Shown: piece after piece, positions 13,042-24,200 of the stretch
Layout: every line of letters begins with the position of its first letter
Numbering within the stretch: the first letter of the stretch is position 1
Origin: Ischnura elegans
Taxonomy: Eukaryota > Arthropoda > Insecta > Odonata > Coenagrionidae
DNA: 64,000 bases
Direction of reading: 5' to 3'
NCBI RefSeq assembly: GCF_921293095.1
Contig: NC_060257.1
Span: forward strand, 56,456,968 to 56,520,967
Notes under the pieces: model-generated
What the model saw: the letters and a program-made list of their open reading frames with translations, nothing else
Database searches by the model: none
Told to the model about the DNA's origin: nothing
Translations under genes and position numbers: made by a program

Positions 13042-13267
13042 GGCCTGGTTACACGATATATTAACACGTACGGATTAATGTCTGAATGTATGAACGCGAG
13101 AATGAACGCCAAAATGTACTTTGTAACCACCCAACTTGTGCGAATGCATGCGCAGAAAATAAAACCTGATCTAGTTTGGTTCATGCATTGGTACATGTTC
13201 CGTTCCGGTCCACCAAAATCATTCACGCAAACGTATGTATGTGTTAATGTGCAGAGTAACCAGGCCT
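13042..13267. mobile_element. Harbinger-like MITE, copy 1
   Basis: The terminal inverted repeats are GGCCTGGTTAC and GTAACCAGGCCT, flanked by TTA on both sides (13039-13041, 13268-13270), the 3-bp duplication typical of PIF/Harbinger. The interior is rich in partly palindromic ATG/CAT blocks such as GTTCATGCATTGG. A relative in a gene intron is at 44031-44270, and a different Harbinger-like MITE is at 46087-46308. Confidence 0.7.
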
Positions 13268-13799
13268 TTAGATACAAGGGGAAAATGTGTAAGATTTAGG
13301 AGTTCACATTTATAAAGCTTGTAATTGTTTATAGAAAATTGCATACAGAGTATTTTTGGAGGAATCTGTAATACTTTGGAGGTGGTAGGGGAGACAATTT
13401 TAAGCATTTTTTTGTCCGTAAACATGGGTTCGCAAATCCGTAGTTTCTGAGCTGGTATGGTTACTAAGGGCAACGTGAAAATGTTTTTTGATGCACTTTG
13501 CAGTTAACATCAAAACGATTTTTCCTGAGTATCCAGACTTTTCGACAGTTTATTTATTTTATACTATTTGGATTTTTAAAGGATATTGAATAATTAAGGT
13601 TGGACGAAAATATGCGATCATAACTGTCGGAAAATATCTCAAAATGGGTGAAATCACGAAACCGTATTTTTGATACTCACTGAAAGATCTCGTTTGATGA
13701 ACCCTAAAGAATGATTGTTTTAGAAAATAACTCTTACTCCTGTGGTCACATAAATTCCAAGTGATTTTTAGCCTCGCCAACAAGTTGCCTCCACTGATG

Positions 13800-14520
13800 T
13801 CAACCTTCTGTCATCTCCAGATCCGCTCCTAGCCTCTAAATATTCTAGGGGTTTGACGGAGGATGGGACTTTATAGTCCCAATCTCGCCCAATAAAGTCG
13901 ATTTATTATTATCATTATTATTAATAATATCCTCCTTCACTTGGTCACTCCATTTGAGCCTATGTATCCTCTCTTATAGTTGTCACGTCCACACCTTTTT
14001 CAGTAACCGGTCCTCCCCTCTTCTTTGCAATGGTCCCAGCCATGTGAATCTTCCGCTTTTTACCAGTGCTACTACGTCAGTATAATCATATACTGCCCTA
14101 AGATCCCGAATCCTCCCTATTCTCCCCTTTCCACTTTCTTCTACTGGTCCATACACATACAAGTATTGCCATGAGAAAATAATTCCCTGGACCGGGAATC
14201 GAACCGCAGACCTTTGGCTTTCCGGGCCACTGCGCAGACCATTACGCTATCCAGGTTCATTATTGCCCATGGCAATTATGCCGAGGCTCATGGTACTAAG
14301 TGTTAGGCCCTCGCGGTCCATACACTATGCGTAATATCTCATGTTCAAAGACTATACGTATCCTCTCATTTTTTTGGTAAGCGTCCAGACTTCCGCTCCA
14401 TAAAAGAGCCCTGGTCGAATGACAGTTTTATACATCTGAGGTTTAGTCCTGCCGGTCAGTAGTCTACTTCCAAAGAGCTATGATAGAATCCAAAAACATC
14501 TTTGAGTTAATGCAAGTCTT
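13800..14520 (-). pseudogene. LINE C-terminal remnant interrupted by a SINE
   Basis: Read on the minus strand, the part at 14325-14520 gives SRLLTGRTKPQMYKTVIRPG followed by LFYGAEVWTLTKKMR, the conserved reverse-transcriptase tail of many LINEs. The part at 13930-14145 gives KSGRFTWLGPLQRRGEDRLL and a lysine-rich end, with frameshifts. The 3' end runs into a TTA/TAA microsatellite (about 13900-13930), a common LINE tail. A SINE inserted at 14157-14314 splits it. Confidence 0.7.
14157..14314 (-). mobile_element. tRNA-derived SINE inside the LINE
   Basis: On the minus strand a box A-like TAGCGTAATGG and box B-like GGTTCGATTCC lie at tRNA spacing, followed by AATTATTTTCTCATGGCAAT. Flanking 11-bp repeats GGTCCATACAC (14146-14156 and 14315-14325) are the target duplication. 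It belongs to the same family as the fragment at 46022-46084. Confidence 0.8.
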
Positions 14521-15139
14521 CATAGAATTTCTACTGTTCATGAGAGCTAGAAATGGAAATGGCACTTAAAAATTAATTTAAAAAATGAGCAAAATTACTA
14601 ATGGCCATAATTATAAAAAAGTATACGAAACTATACAGAAAAAAACTTTAAAATTTAGATAAAAATTTTGACAATGGTACACTTTCTGATCTGAAAAAGA
14701 ATTTAAAATAAATTTATGAAGTTTAAACGAGCAATGCATCACGAAAAAAAAAGTCGATCAGGCAGGAAAGAAGCGATACACTCATGAATTTTTGAGGGGT
14801 GAATTTTATTCAAGGTAATTATAAAAAACCCAATGAAAACAAAACTTTGTAAAAATTTCTAAGGCGTGATTATGTAGACTCTTCCTTGAATATGGTCGTG
14901 TTCGATTAAGTTCCTGTGAATACAAAGTCCTAAAATTTTTACAAAGTTTATTCAAAATATATACTTCAAGTTTTCAAAGAAAACTTAGGGAGCGGTAGAG
15001 ATATGAAGTGAGGAGAGCCTAAAAGATTGACGAATATACGATTGTTCATTAAAATTTTCAACCCGATATTGGTTCATTAAAACTGATATTCAATTTCATC
15101 AATATTTTCGACCCTTCAAATAGAAAAAAAGACCATAAA

Positions 15140-15676
15140 ATGAATGAATATGCAAATAAAGTTCTCTCGTGGGTATTAGCCAAAAATAGATTGATGAATC
15201 CGCGAAGAATTGGGGCAAATGGCCAACCTCAGGTGGTAGAAGGGGGTGTACAGAAGAAGTTCGCATGGACACAACCGTTATCCGCGAGATCTTTAAGCCT
15301 AGTGATCGGAAAAGGTCAAGGTGCCCACCGATTTCAAAACTCTAACACGGGTGCCAACTATGTAGGACACCTGTTGGGGAACGTAATTTACTTCACCGCA
15401 TCTTGCTGCACACGGCATCTCAACACGCTTCATCGATTTATTCTCAAGAAATTCTTGTATTTTTTTCAACGTTCACAGTCAGAATTATCACCCCGTATCG
15501 GAAATTTCGGGTCCTATATTTCACCGGAGATCCATGACCGAGTCTGTGGCTTGAAGGTCGCGCTGAGATGTTTGTCCAAGACGTATATAATCGGATATTG
15601 GCAAAACTTTGTCTGCCCTCACTCCAGATTTCTCCCAAAGTTTTCTTTGAGAACTTTAGCTATACATTTTAGATAA
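15140..15676 (+). CDS. 178-codon open frame, unknown
   Basis: This is one of the longest uninterrupted frames in the window (ATG to stop). I recognise no domain. There is no signal peptide or transmembrane helix, composition is ordinary, and there is no support from neighbouring exons or a paralog. The region is less AT-rich than its surroundings, which makes chance openness more likely. It could be a transposon relic or noise, and I would not treat it as a gene without transcript evidence. Confidence 0.12.
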   Translation: MNEYANKVLSWVLAKNRLMNPRRIGANGQPQVVEGGVQKKFAWTQPLSARSLSLVIGKGQGAHRFQNSNTGANYVGHLLGNVIYFTASCCTRHLNTLHRFILKKFLYFFQRSQSELSPRIGNFGSYISPEIHDRVCGLKVALRCLSKTYIIGYWQNFVCPHSRFLPKFSLRTLAIHFR

Positions 15677-15889
15677 CAGGAATTGGAGAACTATGACGTG
15701 GGGGTGCCAGAAAAGCTATGTCAAGGGCAAGATTGTACCGTTATTTTTTTCGGTCATTATGGAGGTACAGACTTGTTTTGTGTGTGGTCTCCACATCCAC
15801 TGAGTTCACATAAAAAGATTTATAAGATGAAGCACAGCCTATCTTTGCCTATCAAAAGAAGAACACGATTAATTAATTCTTAGACGATA

Positions 15890-16800
15890 ACAGTAAAACT
15901 CGCTAATAACGATCACGTATCTAACGAAATTCCGCCTATTACGATTTGAGTTTCCGGTCCGTTGGACTTTAATATGATGGCTAATGTTAATATCCCCGCA
16001 TGTTATGGGTACGGATGATACGAAATCCCGCTGCTACGAACTATTCTTTGATCCCTTGGGGATTAACTCTTACCTTGCCTGCTTAACTCCTCGAATTTCT
16101 AGAGCGCTAAATCTGCCATCACTTCTTAGAAAATCAATGAGCATCAGAGCACTCATTTTAGGCACAGTGTTAGAACGAGCCCTCACAAAACTGCAATCCA
16201 AAGCCATTACTCACCACGGCATCCACAAATTCAAGCACGGCGCGAATAACGGTGTTCATCAAAAGCCGTGCAGTCAGCGAAGTAGCTGTGTGTGACGTCA
16301 GAGCAATTCGAGCCTGTCTTCCCGCTAGAACTGTCTGTTTCAAAAGCGCACAAATTTCATCGGACTATAAAAAAAATGTAATTCACCAATTTTAGAACTA
16401 TTTCCACCAATGTGAATGAATAGCTAAAACTCACCACTAACATCTACTTAATTGGATAATTTCGTTTGAGGTTTTCACCCCTATTATTTCTTCTGTTATA
16501 AAGAAATTACGGCTATCTTCGCTACTTAACCTTTCCTTACCTTAAAATCAGTTGTTCTCACGTGTGGCCATCATCACATAGTTCTACCGTTGATCTTAAA
16601 ATCCTTCCATTTACAGCCGTTTGATGGATAGGGCGGGACGATGCTTAATTTTTACGGATCTGTCGCATAAATAAAGACGATTTACGCAGTATTAGCCGGC
16701 AATCCTGCGATATTTAAGAAAATATCCTCTATTGTGGATATAACGAAATCCCGTTCATAAGGATTGTCCGCTGAAATTCGTAATAAGCGAGTTTTGCTGT
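15890..16800. mobile_element. Tigger/pogo-like non-autonomous element
   Basis: The left end ACAGTAAAACTCGCTAATAA and the right end (reverse complement ACAGCAAAACTCGCTTATTA) match at most positions. Subterminal similarity extends over ACGAAATTCCG versus ACGGGATTTCG. The ACAGTARAACTCGCTTAT start is typical of Tigger/pogo ends. A 103-codon frame inside does not resemble a transposase. Confidence 0.65.
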
Positions 16801-16802
16801 AT

Positions 16803-16880
16803 TTGTTGACGGCGAGTGTCTGACACCCTCCGCCCCACGCATATTGGGGCGGTTTGAGGGGAAGTATGAATATTATGTAT
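16803..16880 (+). mobile_element. LINE 3' end fragment
   Basis: GTTGACGGCGAG, a CC-rich block, GGCGGTTTGAGGGGAAGTATG and a TATTATGTAT-like tail resemble the block at about 41515-41590 (GGCTGGAG, CCCCGCCTC, GATGGCTTGAGG, TATGTATTGT), which follows recognisable LINE coding residues. Confidence 0.4.
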
Positions 16881-17514
16881 TTTAGAACTATATAAAAACT
16901 TCAAAGAAATTTAATTGTAAAATATCATTTTCATGGAAGGGTCAAAGGAATCACGCCTAAGATTTTATTTTACAAATTTTTTCCTCCATCGAGAGTTCGA
17001 AAATTACATTGGTTATAACTCAACCCGCGGAAATTCATGAGTCTTGCTTAAGAGCACGCTGTACTCCCGCTCGATAGCTCTTTCTTCGTGATACATTGCT
17101 TGTTTAAAATTTATATAATTATTCTGTATATTTATATTTATTCTGTTTCTTCTTAATATTATTTTGGAAATAAAATACACCGTTGTCTTCGTTTTTGTAT
17201 CGCTAAATTTAAAGGTTTTCTTCTATTTTTATTTCATTTTCTTGTCTAAAACTTTTATAATTGAATACTTTTAATTCATAAGTAATTCCATCAATTATTG
17301 TAATTTATTTTTAAAGCGTCATTTCAATTTTTAGGTAGAATCTGAAATAGCAAAGTAAATATAGAAAAGTATATGAATATTCACTTTTACCTGGAGAAAC
17401 CATTTACCGGAAAAATCAACTCGAAACCTTTGTAGTTACAAAAATATTAAAGTTAAATTTGTCCTTGCAGGAGAGAGGGTTGGAAGAGTCCTCCCTTGAT
17501 ATCAAGTCACTATT

Positions 17515-17640
17515 CAGATTATGTCTGCGGGGTAATGTCCTCGCCTGCCAAACCTATGGTCGCGGGTTAGAGTCCCGCCTGGGTAGGTTTCCCCTCTCAA
17601 GGGCATGGATGTTCTTGCATGTTTATTTGTTAACTAGGTG
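17515..17640 (+). mobile_element. tRNA-derived SINE
   Basis: GGGGTAATGTCCTCGCCTGC resembles a box A region with D-arm. GCGGGTTAGAGTCCCGC fits box B flanked by a T-arm stem. The tail has GGCATGGATGTTCTTGCATG. No intact tRNA cloverleaf can be drawn, so this is a SINE rather than a tRNA gene. Confidence 0.55.
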
Positions 17641-17698
17641 AAAAAACTTGATGTAAAAAACCAATATTCGCTTTCGGTGGTATGGGAATAATAAAATA

Positions 17699-17926
17699 CA
17701 GACTTAATACTACACTCCCTCTCTTAACGGGCCTTTCAACCTGGAGGCTAGTTTGGATAGGTGAGGGTAGAGTTCACCCTACAGGTACTAAGTCACTAGA
17801 GTGTAAATATTCACAGACTTAATACTACACTCCCTCACTAACCCAGCCTTTCAACCTGGAGGCTAGTTTGGATAGGTGAGGGTATATTTCACCCTATACT
17901 AAGTCACTAGAGTGTAAATATTCACA
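17699..17926 (+). repeat. Tandem duplication, 115-bp unit, two copies
   Basis: Copy 1 is 17699-17813 and copy 2 is 17814-17926. They differ by a few substitutions and small deletions. Each contains TTTCAACCTGGAGGCTAGTT, a GTGAGGGTA/TTCACCC hairpin and CTAAGTCACTAGAGTGTAAA. Confidence 0.9.
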
Positions 17927-17934
17927 AATTCAGG

Positions 17935-18078
17935 GCAGGGGGCCAGCTCATTTCTCTCGGTCACCTCGAACTTCGAGGATTTGTATTTGGGGTGTCCACT
18001 GGCTTCACGCGGGATATGAACCCGAGACTCTCCGATAAAAAGCCATGTGCTCAACGCTATACGCTACCATGCTCCTCG
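17935..18078 (-). mobile_element. tRNA-derived SINE
   Basis: On the minus strand TGGTAGCGTATAGCG (box A-like) and CTCGGGTTCATATCCCG (box B with T-arm) are at tRNA-like spacing, preceded by CGAGGAGC. The tail continues into TGAAGCCAGTGGACACCCC. It lies directly against the tandem repeat. Confidence 0.6.
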
Positions 18079-18169
18079 AAAAGATAAATTGGTTTTATTT
18101 CAGTTTTAATTCTCAGATCATTCCTAATGTATCAGGAATCCACGGATCCACGGAAAATTCGCGACGTAG

Positions 18170-18440
18170 TCTACTTTTATGTGAATAAGATTTGGAGCCG
18201 CTAGAGACTCGTAGGCAACATGATTGACTCAGGTTGCTTGAGCACTAAGAATAGATTTCTTTTTTAGCGTCATGAAGATCACCATTTTAGTATCGCCCTA
18301 TTTTTTTTCTAGGCCTGAAAGAAACGATGAAATAAGGCCGAATAAATGTTATCGAACGGTGAGGCCTTGTAATTAGTTCCTTCTACAAACAATTAAGGAC
18401 TTTAATAAATGCTATGAAAAATACGTATAAACATCTTGAC
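18170..18440 (+). pseudogene. LINE remnant, CR1/Jockey-like C-terminal part
   Basis: The block TTTGGAGCCGCTAGAGACTC, a TTGCTTGAGCA block and a following CGTCATGAAGATCACCATT block match the LINE at 40265-40365 (GTTTGGAAGCCGCTGGAGAC, AATTGCTTGAGCAATTG). A later block, GGACTTTAATAAATGCTATG, matches 41463-41485. No frame is intact. Confidence 0.55.
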
Positions 18441-18714
18441 GAATTAAACTCTTAAGAGTTTGAATAGCAAATGCATTTAAGTTAGCGAAAAGGTACACAC
18501 CAACTACTTGCTTAAGTGGAAGTCCTTGGATACTGAAAGGACGGTCTCACAGGTAATTGCCTTGAAGTAAAACGTCTCGTGATTGAAGGGGTTTGTTTGC
18601 GAAGCAGAAGCACAGATCAATACGGAGACATGCTAGGAAAATAATATTGCGTGACACTTAATCAGGAATCGATGTAAGGTGATTGCCCTTTAGCCGTTGT
18701 TATAATCACACGTA

Positions 18715-19242
18715 CAGTAGAACTTCGCTTATCCGGGTTAACAGAGCATGATGATATGATCAGGACCGGACAGGACATTGTTCGGAAAAACGAAAATCTA
18801 TATAAATCGGAAGCAATAGGGATATCAATAAAAACAATTATTACTGTTCTGTTTTGGAAAATATACCATATATTTATCATGATGGCGACCATAAGGACAA
18901 CTCAGTACTCAATACACTACGTGCATAAGAAGAAAAAGGGTATATTAGTTTTCGTTTACGATGAAATTGTCGATCTTGCTTTGTTTTCATTTTGTGTGAC
19001 GTTTGACCGCTACACGATCGCGTAATCGCTTGATTATCAAACGTTCAGCCGAAGTTCAGTGACTGAACGTACATATTTAAATTTTACTATTATTGCAAAT
19101 GTTGTAATTACGATTGTTGTTTATTGTGGCTTTGAAAAGTGTAATCTTGCATAGTACTTTCTGTGGAAAATTGGTCCAGATCTTTGATCCGTATGAACCG
19201 GAGAAACGGATCTTAAGGGTCATGATAAACGAGGTTCTACTG
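18715..19242. mobile_element. Tigger/pogo-like MITE with TA duplication
   Basis: Both ends read inwards as CAGTAGAACYTCG, the classic Tigger/pogo terminal repeat, with similarity extending through CTTATCC/TTTATCA. Both ends are flanked by TA (18713-18714 and 19243-19244). At 528 bp without a transposase frame it is non-autonomous. Short frames on both strands inside it are AT-rich noise. Confidence 0.85.
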
Positions 19243-20074
19243 TAATTTTCGATTATTTTCCGAATGATAAAAAATCCTCTGCATAAAACAAAACCCATTT
19301 AATCTTGAGAACGTAGTATTAAACCGTGCTAAGGCGGGGAAAAACAGCAGGAGCCATAACGTGATATAATGCCATGAGAAAATGAAAGTTTCCCACTCGC
19401 TACCGCATAAGTATTGATTTACAAAGCAAAAGAGACGAGGAAAGCGAATTACTATTATCAATTAAAATACATACTATTAATTTTTAAAACTTGGTTTTGA
19501 ATTATTCCAGGAGAAACCTTGAGCAATGTAAAAAAATACGTGAAAATTCGCCGAATGAGAATTTATGGGCGGCATCATGAATTGTATCTTTAAAAACTTT
19601 AATGATATGGTTTTAAAATATTGTTTCGGGATCTGAGGTTTAAGGAAATCACGGGGTTAGTCCAGGAGTAATGTGCAAAAAATACAATCAAATTCGCTAA
19701 AATTTAATTAATAATTTCGCTATCATTATTTTTTTTAAATATCACGTTTATTTGTAAAAAGGATAAAATTATCGAGGAGGATGCAAAATTACGTGCTTTA
19801 GAGGAAAATCTCGCATCTTGAAAACACCTAAATCCCTAAATTAACGAGCATGTAAGGGCGACCGAATAAAAACTTATCATCTTGCACGCCTGATCAGAAC
19901 TCTGACACGAAATAAATATTAACGACAGAAAAAGTATTTCCAAGGAAAATAAAAGTTTCCCTTGGCTGAGTAGAGAATTTCTTGGGAAAGGAAAAATCTT
20001 GGATAACTTTATTTGGGAAGGCTGTTACCTATTCCCTTCATCATTCAAACGTTTCTTCAAGTACTCAAATTCAA

Positions 20075-20310
20075 GAAACTACTCGGACATCGATGGCTAG
20101 AGTGGCTTCCTACTCAGATGGTCGGGGTTCAAATCCCGGGGGTCGCAGAGATTTTTTTCAGAGACTGCCCAATCCGTACTTGAGTGCTTCGTGGAGGGCA
20201 CTTCAAGTGCAGCACTTCGTCCGTCGAATGGGACATTAAGCCGTACTCCCCTTGGCGCCTTTCGTTAAGAGTAAGCTAATTCCGACGCCAGGTTTCTTAC
20301 CAACCTTCCT
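20075..20310 (+). mobile_element. tRNA-derived SINE
   Basis: GATGGCTAGAGTGG (box A) and GGGGTTCAAATCCCG (box B) are followed by a body with GAATGGGACATTAAGCCGT, CCCCTTGGCGCCTTTCG and GACGCCAGGTTTCTTACC. The layout (tRNA head, long unrelated body) is that of a full SINE. Confidence 0.75.
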
Positions 20311-20351
20311 TCACGCCGCAAATGACCTTACCCGTCAGTCTCCTACTCTAA

Positions 20352-20932
20352 ATACTATTGAATCCACTCTCGGTCAAATAAAATTCTTGTCGATTTGGAA
20401 TTACGTATGGAAAAGGGTGTGGGAGATCTAATCTTAGATCTAATCCATATTTACAAACTAGTTTAAATGAGCAAAAGAGGCTATTCGGGCTTCAAGCCGG
20501 GTGGTCTCCCTCCATTCTGCCGACGCTTCGGAACACGAGTCGGGTACCATCCTCAGGGCTAATGGTGAGTGATGAAGTTTGCCAGCTTGTTTACTCTTCA
20601 GTTGGTTGTGAGGTCTAACGTGATTGGCTGGGAGGCAGCCAATCTTATTTTCTTAAGTGCCGTTTTCCATGCATTACTCAGTGAATACCCTGTGTCACGG
20701 TTGAGGGTGTTAGTTGTCAGCCGGATCTCGATGGATTCCTTTACCAGTCTTTTCCAGAAATCAGTCTCGCGGCATAGAATTTTCGTTAGTTTAAATGAGA
20801 CTTCCTTATAGAGAGCTGAGTCTTAAATCCAACCCTCGTTATAATGGATAAGAGAGAAATGGAGGGAAACGTTAGCATTAATTCCAAATCGGCAAGAATT
20901 TTATTTCATTGAGAATGGATTCAATAATCAAA
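20352..20932. mobile_element. Element with about 55-bp inverted ends and a hammerhead-like motif
   Basis: TTGAATCCACTCTCGGTCAA and AATAAAATTCTTGTCGATTT at the left are mirrored at 20868-20932 (TTGCCGATTTGGAAT and ATTGAATCCATTCTC on the other strand). Between them, on the minus strand, lies GCCCTGAGGATGG, a stem-loop and GAAGCGTCGGC (20519-20560). The interior also holds an 80-codon frame I do not recognise. Confidence 0.55.
20519..20560 (-). other. Hammerhead-like core
   Basis: On the minus strand: CCCUGAGGA, U, a stem of G and C pairs (GGUAC with GUUCC, one mismatch), then GAAGCGUCGGC. The GAAA position reads GAAG, so catalysis is unlikely in this copy. Confidence 0.45.
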
Positions 20933-20989
20933 TGCATCAGAATGATAATAATATATGCTCTACAAGTTCATACGAGTTACCGTGAGAAA

Positions 20990-21030
20990 AGATTTCTCCA
21001 GACCGCGAATCAAACCTCGGAACTTAAGTT
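20990..21030 (-). mobile_element. Degenerate SINE fragment
   Basis: The minus strand reads GAGGTTTGATTCGCGGTCTGG then AGAAATCTTTTCTCACGG, matching the box B and tail of the SINE at 14157-14314 with several substitutions. Confidence 0.4.
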
Positions 21031-21095
21031 TTATAGAACAACATGTCTATGAAGTGGAATTAAGTCTCAACTATTAAATAACATTAAAAGAAAAC

Positions 21096-22045
21096 AATGA
21101 AATTTGTAGTTTGCGGAATCATTTTTAAATCATTCAATAGTGACATTAGTGCAATTAAATTATGTGTCTCCAAATAGCAACTTTCTGAACGCAAATCGTC
21201 CACTTCGTCGTTCTTTTATGCACGCTACATCGGTTCTCCATTGTTTAACAATCAGTGTTCACTTGGACTATTACGCTATGATTGCACATTTGACGTTGTT
21301 TCGCAGGTGAATTGGGACTATAAAGTAGTAAAAAAATTGGAAACTTGAGTTGAAAATATTGCTGAAGCCCTTTTACAATGCAGTTGTTAAACCGTGATTG
21401 CGTCCTGAATATGTGTACCGGGAAATTTAGTTGTCTGAAGCTATGATGGATGAATGGGTTGTATTTGTAATTCATTCATATGTACACTGAGCTTTCTTGA
21501 CTGTTCTAGGTGCCGTAAACTTGGCCGATATTATCGAATTCATTGAAAAGTTAAGGACAGCTACTCGCCATAAAAAGAAATTTTGTGGAGTGAGTGTATT
21601 CCAACTGGAGAAAAATAATGCTGTCAATTTCGTTTGAATTTGTTATTTATGTCCATTGTTTTACAAAATATTCTAATGGGTTTAAGTATATCAAGCATAT
21701 TATTATCTGAAAATACTAAAATTTCAAGTTTTGTAAATCGTTTTATAATCGTTCCATCGTGAATTCTGAACCATTTAATTACGTGTCTGCAAACAGCAAC
21801 TTTCTGAAATCAAATTTTCGCTTTCAGCGTATTTCCGTGCGCGCTGCTTTGGCTCGCAATTGTTTTACAATCAGTGTTCAATCGGGCTCTCACGCTTTGA
21901 GTGCAAATCTAGCATTATTTCGCACACGAATTGGGACCATAAAATAGAAAAAAATTGAAACTCGAACTGAAAAAAACTGCTGAAGCTCTTTTACAATGCA
22001 GTCATTAAACATGATTGCGTACTGAATATGTGTACTTGGAGGTTA
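21096..22045 (+). repeat. Direct duplication of about 330 bp
   Basis: Copy 1 (about 21096-21435) and copy 2 (about 21720-22045) share AGCAACTTTCTGAA, CAATCAGTGTTCA, GAATTGGGACYATAAA, a TGCTGAAGCYCTTTTACAAT block and ATTGCGTNCTGAATATGTGT in order. They are separated by about 290 bp of unrelated sequence. Divergence is about a quarter of positions by eye. Confidence 0.75.
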
Positions 22046-24200
22046 ATTCGTGAATTTACATACGTAGATCGCTCCTGGCGATTAGTGGCGGTGAATGCTG
22101 TGCGCTATCGGAATGGAGAGTGACAGCTTGGGATGAATTGGGCCCTTAAAAAGCTGTGCTCTTGCTCCCATTGAAGAGCTCACACTGGTCGTTTCTCTTG
22201 CCGACGTTCTTTCGTGCCCAGGGCGATCCATTACTCCCACCAGAGCAAGGCTGTGACCTCGGCCAATTTAAATCACCCCCTTGTTCCACACCCGCTTCCT
22301 CCAATCTTCAGCACCGACTTCGACCACCGTGGTCGGAACGCCAGGTCTGGGAGGATAAAAGAGTTTTTGGCGTCTCAATAGGGTAGTTTCCTTCATCAAA
22401 GAAACCGAAAGGATTTTATTGTTATTCGTAACTCACCATTAGTGTATTCATTATATACTAATTATTTGGTTTTAGAAATTCCAGTTTAGACGAATGTTAA
22501 TGGTCAATTTTACCCTCATTTGGAAAAGGCCAGATTGGCGCCCATGCGATGCCACTCCACGTGACGTCACAGGGACCTAGATGCTATGCGGGTAGTGGGG
22601 AGTTTTACATCGTTTGAAATTACCAATGCATGCATGATGCACAGAACTCAGGGAAACATTTCTTAATAATAACATAATAAAATTGCCTGTGGTCGGAAAG
22701 ATTCCTTCGTTTGCTAAGGTATTAAAAATCCTTATTTAAGCCAAGTGCTACCTGCTAGCAGGGTACTCCGATACCTGCTAGCAGCCTACATCGTTGCGGC
22801 ACTCATAGCCTCGCACCAAGGTGGCCTCACACGGCGGCAGCCAGAACCAGAATGACGTCACACGGGCTTTTCCCATCATTCATTCTTGGCCGTCGCGTTT
22901 TCGCGCGCTTGAAATTTTTCACTTTTCATCAAATCGCGTAGCATCGTCATCTGTCAGCGATTCGCTTTCTCTGTCATCTATGCTTGTAAAACAACGGCAC
23001 TTTAAAATTATTTTTATTATTGACAAGCATTGGTGAGCATTTTTACGGTACTGTTTTTGCCCAAAAATTCAAGAGCAGACATGAGCCGAAAATCGTCGAG
23101 GTCATTAAAGCACGTCTAACCATAGCGGCTGCCAAAGATAAAGTAAATAATGAATACAGCTTAAAATTGTATCATACTTCGGGGGCATGTATAACAAATA
23201 AATAAATGACAATCAGGTTCTTGCATACCGCTGAAAATTGTATCATACTTTAGGAGCATGTAAAGCAAAATAAAAAACATAACAATCGGACTCTCCAAAC
23301 TCACGAGAAATTAAAAAAAAAAATCAAAAAAGGCTGGTGGAGCGGGAGGGGTCTTAAACCCACAGTTTCTATATTGATTCACGCAGTAGCAGCGGGACCT
23401 CCTTTGCACCAATTTTCCTCTCTCTCTTCCCCTGCGTGGGCAGTTGGAAGGTAATTTGCTTGGCCTTGAATTCAAAACTTTCGCGAAGTCATGGGTTTCG
23501 GACGGGCTCGAGTTTTTGTATTCAAGATATAAATGGCTTCGCTTTGATGTTCGCGACAGATGTTCCGTACGGTATCCCTGGAGTGGGGCGACTGTGAATT
23601 AGGGTGAAGAGAAATCACGTTGTTCATTTGTCTTCGCGAGAGGGCGTCTATTCCGAGCTCAAGTCATTAAATGTGACCAACCGACTGCTGGCTAATGAAC
23701 TCGTGCCTCTGATTTCCACCCATTAATTTCGGCGGTGGATTTTAATCCATTCCAATGAGGGCATTGTCAAAATATTTCACAATTGAGGACATCGGAAAAC
23801 AAGGGAGATAAAAGCATTTTTTTATTTTTGGAGATAAGCACAGATAATGCCGATAATGGTAGACGGGCACACATTATTGTTGTAACAAATAGATTCATGT
23901 AAATCACTGAATCTATATGTAATATGCTTATCAGTGATTCACTTGTGTCCCTTTGCCACAACAGCATTGTGTACCCCAAAAACCGTTATCTGTACTTATT
24001 TCCAAAAATAAAAAATTGCACATTTCTTCTTCCAAGATCCTCAATTGGTGAATGATGTCAGTATTTACGTATGCCGCGCTGTCACTTTATTGGGTAAATA
24101 AACATAACTAAGCTTGACTTTCTTCGATTCCTTTAAAACTTGGCATATTTAATGGCATATAGCATAAATGAAAAATATCAAACTGTAGTATTTTTGCTAA
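22046..24200. other. No gene recognised; small tandem repeat inside
   Basis: A two-copy repeat of about 73 bp lies at 23155-23290, with AAAATTGTATCATACTT and GGNGCATGTA in each copy. A palindromic CCTGCTAGCAGG-like pair occurs at about 22750-22785. Short frames at 22156-22386 and 22821-23205 match no family and are probably chance. Confidence 0.45.

Noticed and set aside
14180-14280. tRNA gene on the minus strand
   Set aside because: Box A and B are present but the cloverleaf does not close and there are target duplications, so it is a SINE. The same applies to 17515, 18000, 20085 and 28705.
18756-19025. 89-codon frame inside the Tigger-like MITE
   Set aside because: AT-rich, with no DDE or helix-turn-helix motif. 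The element is only 528 bp and non-autonomous.
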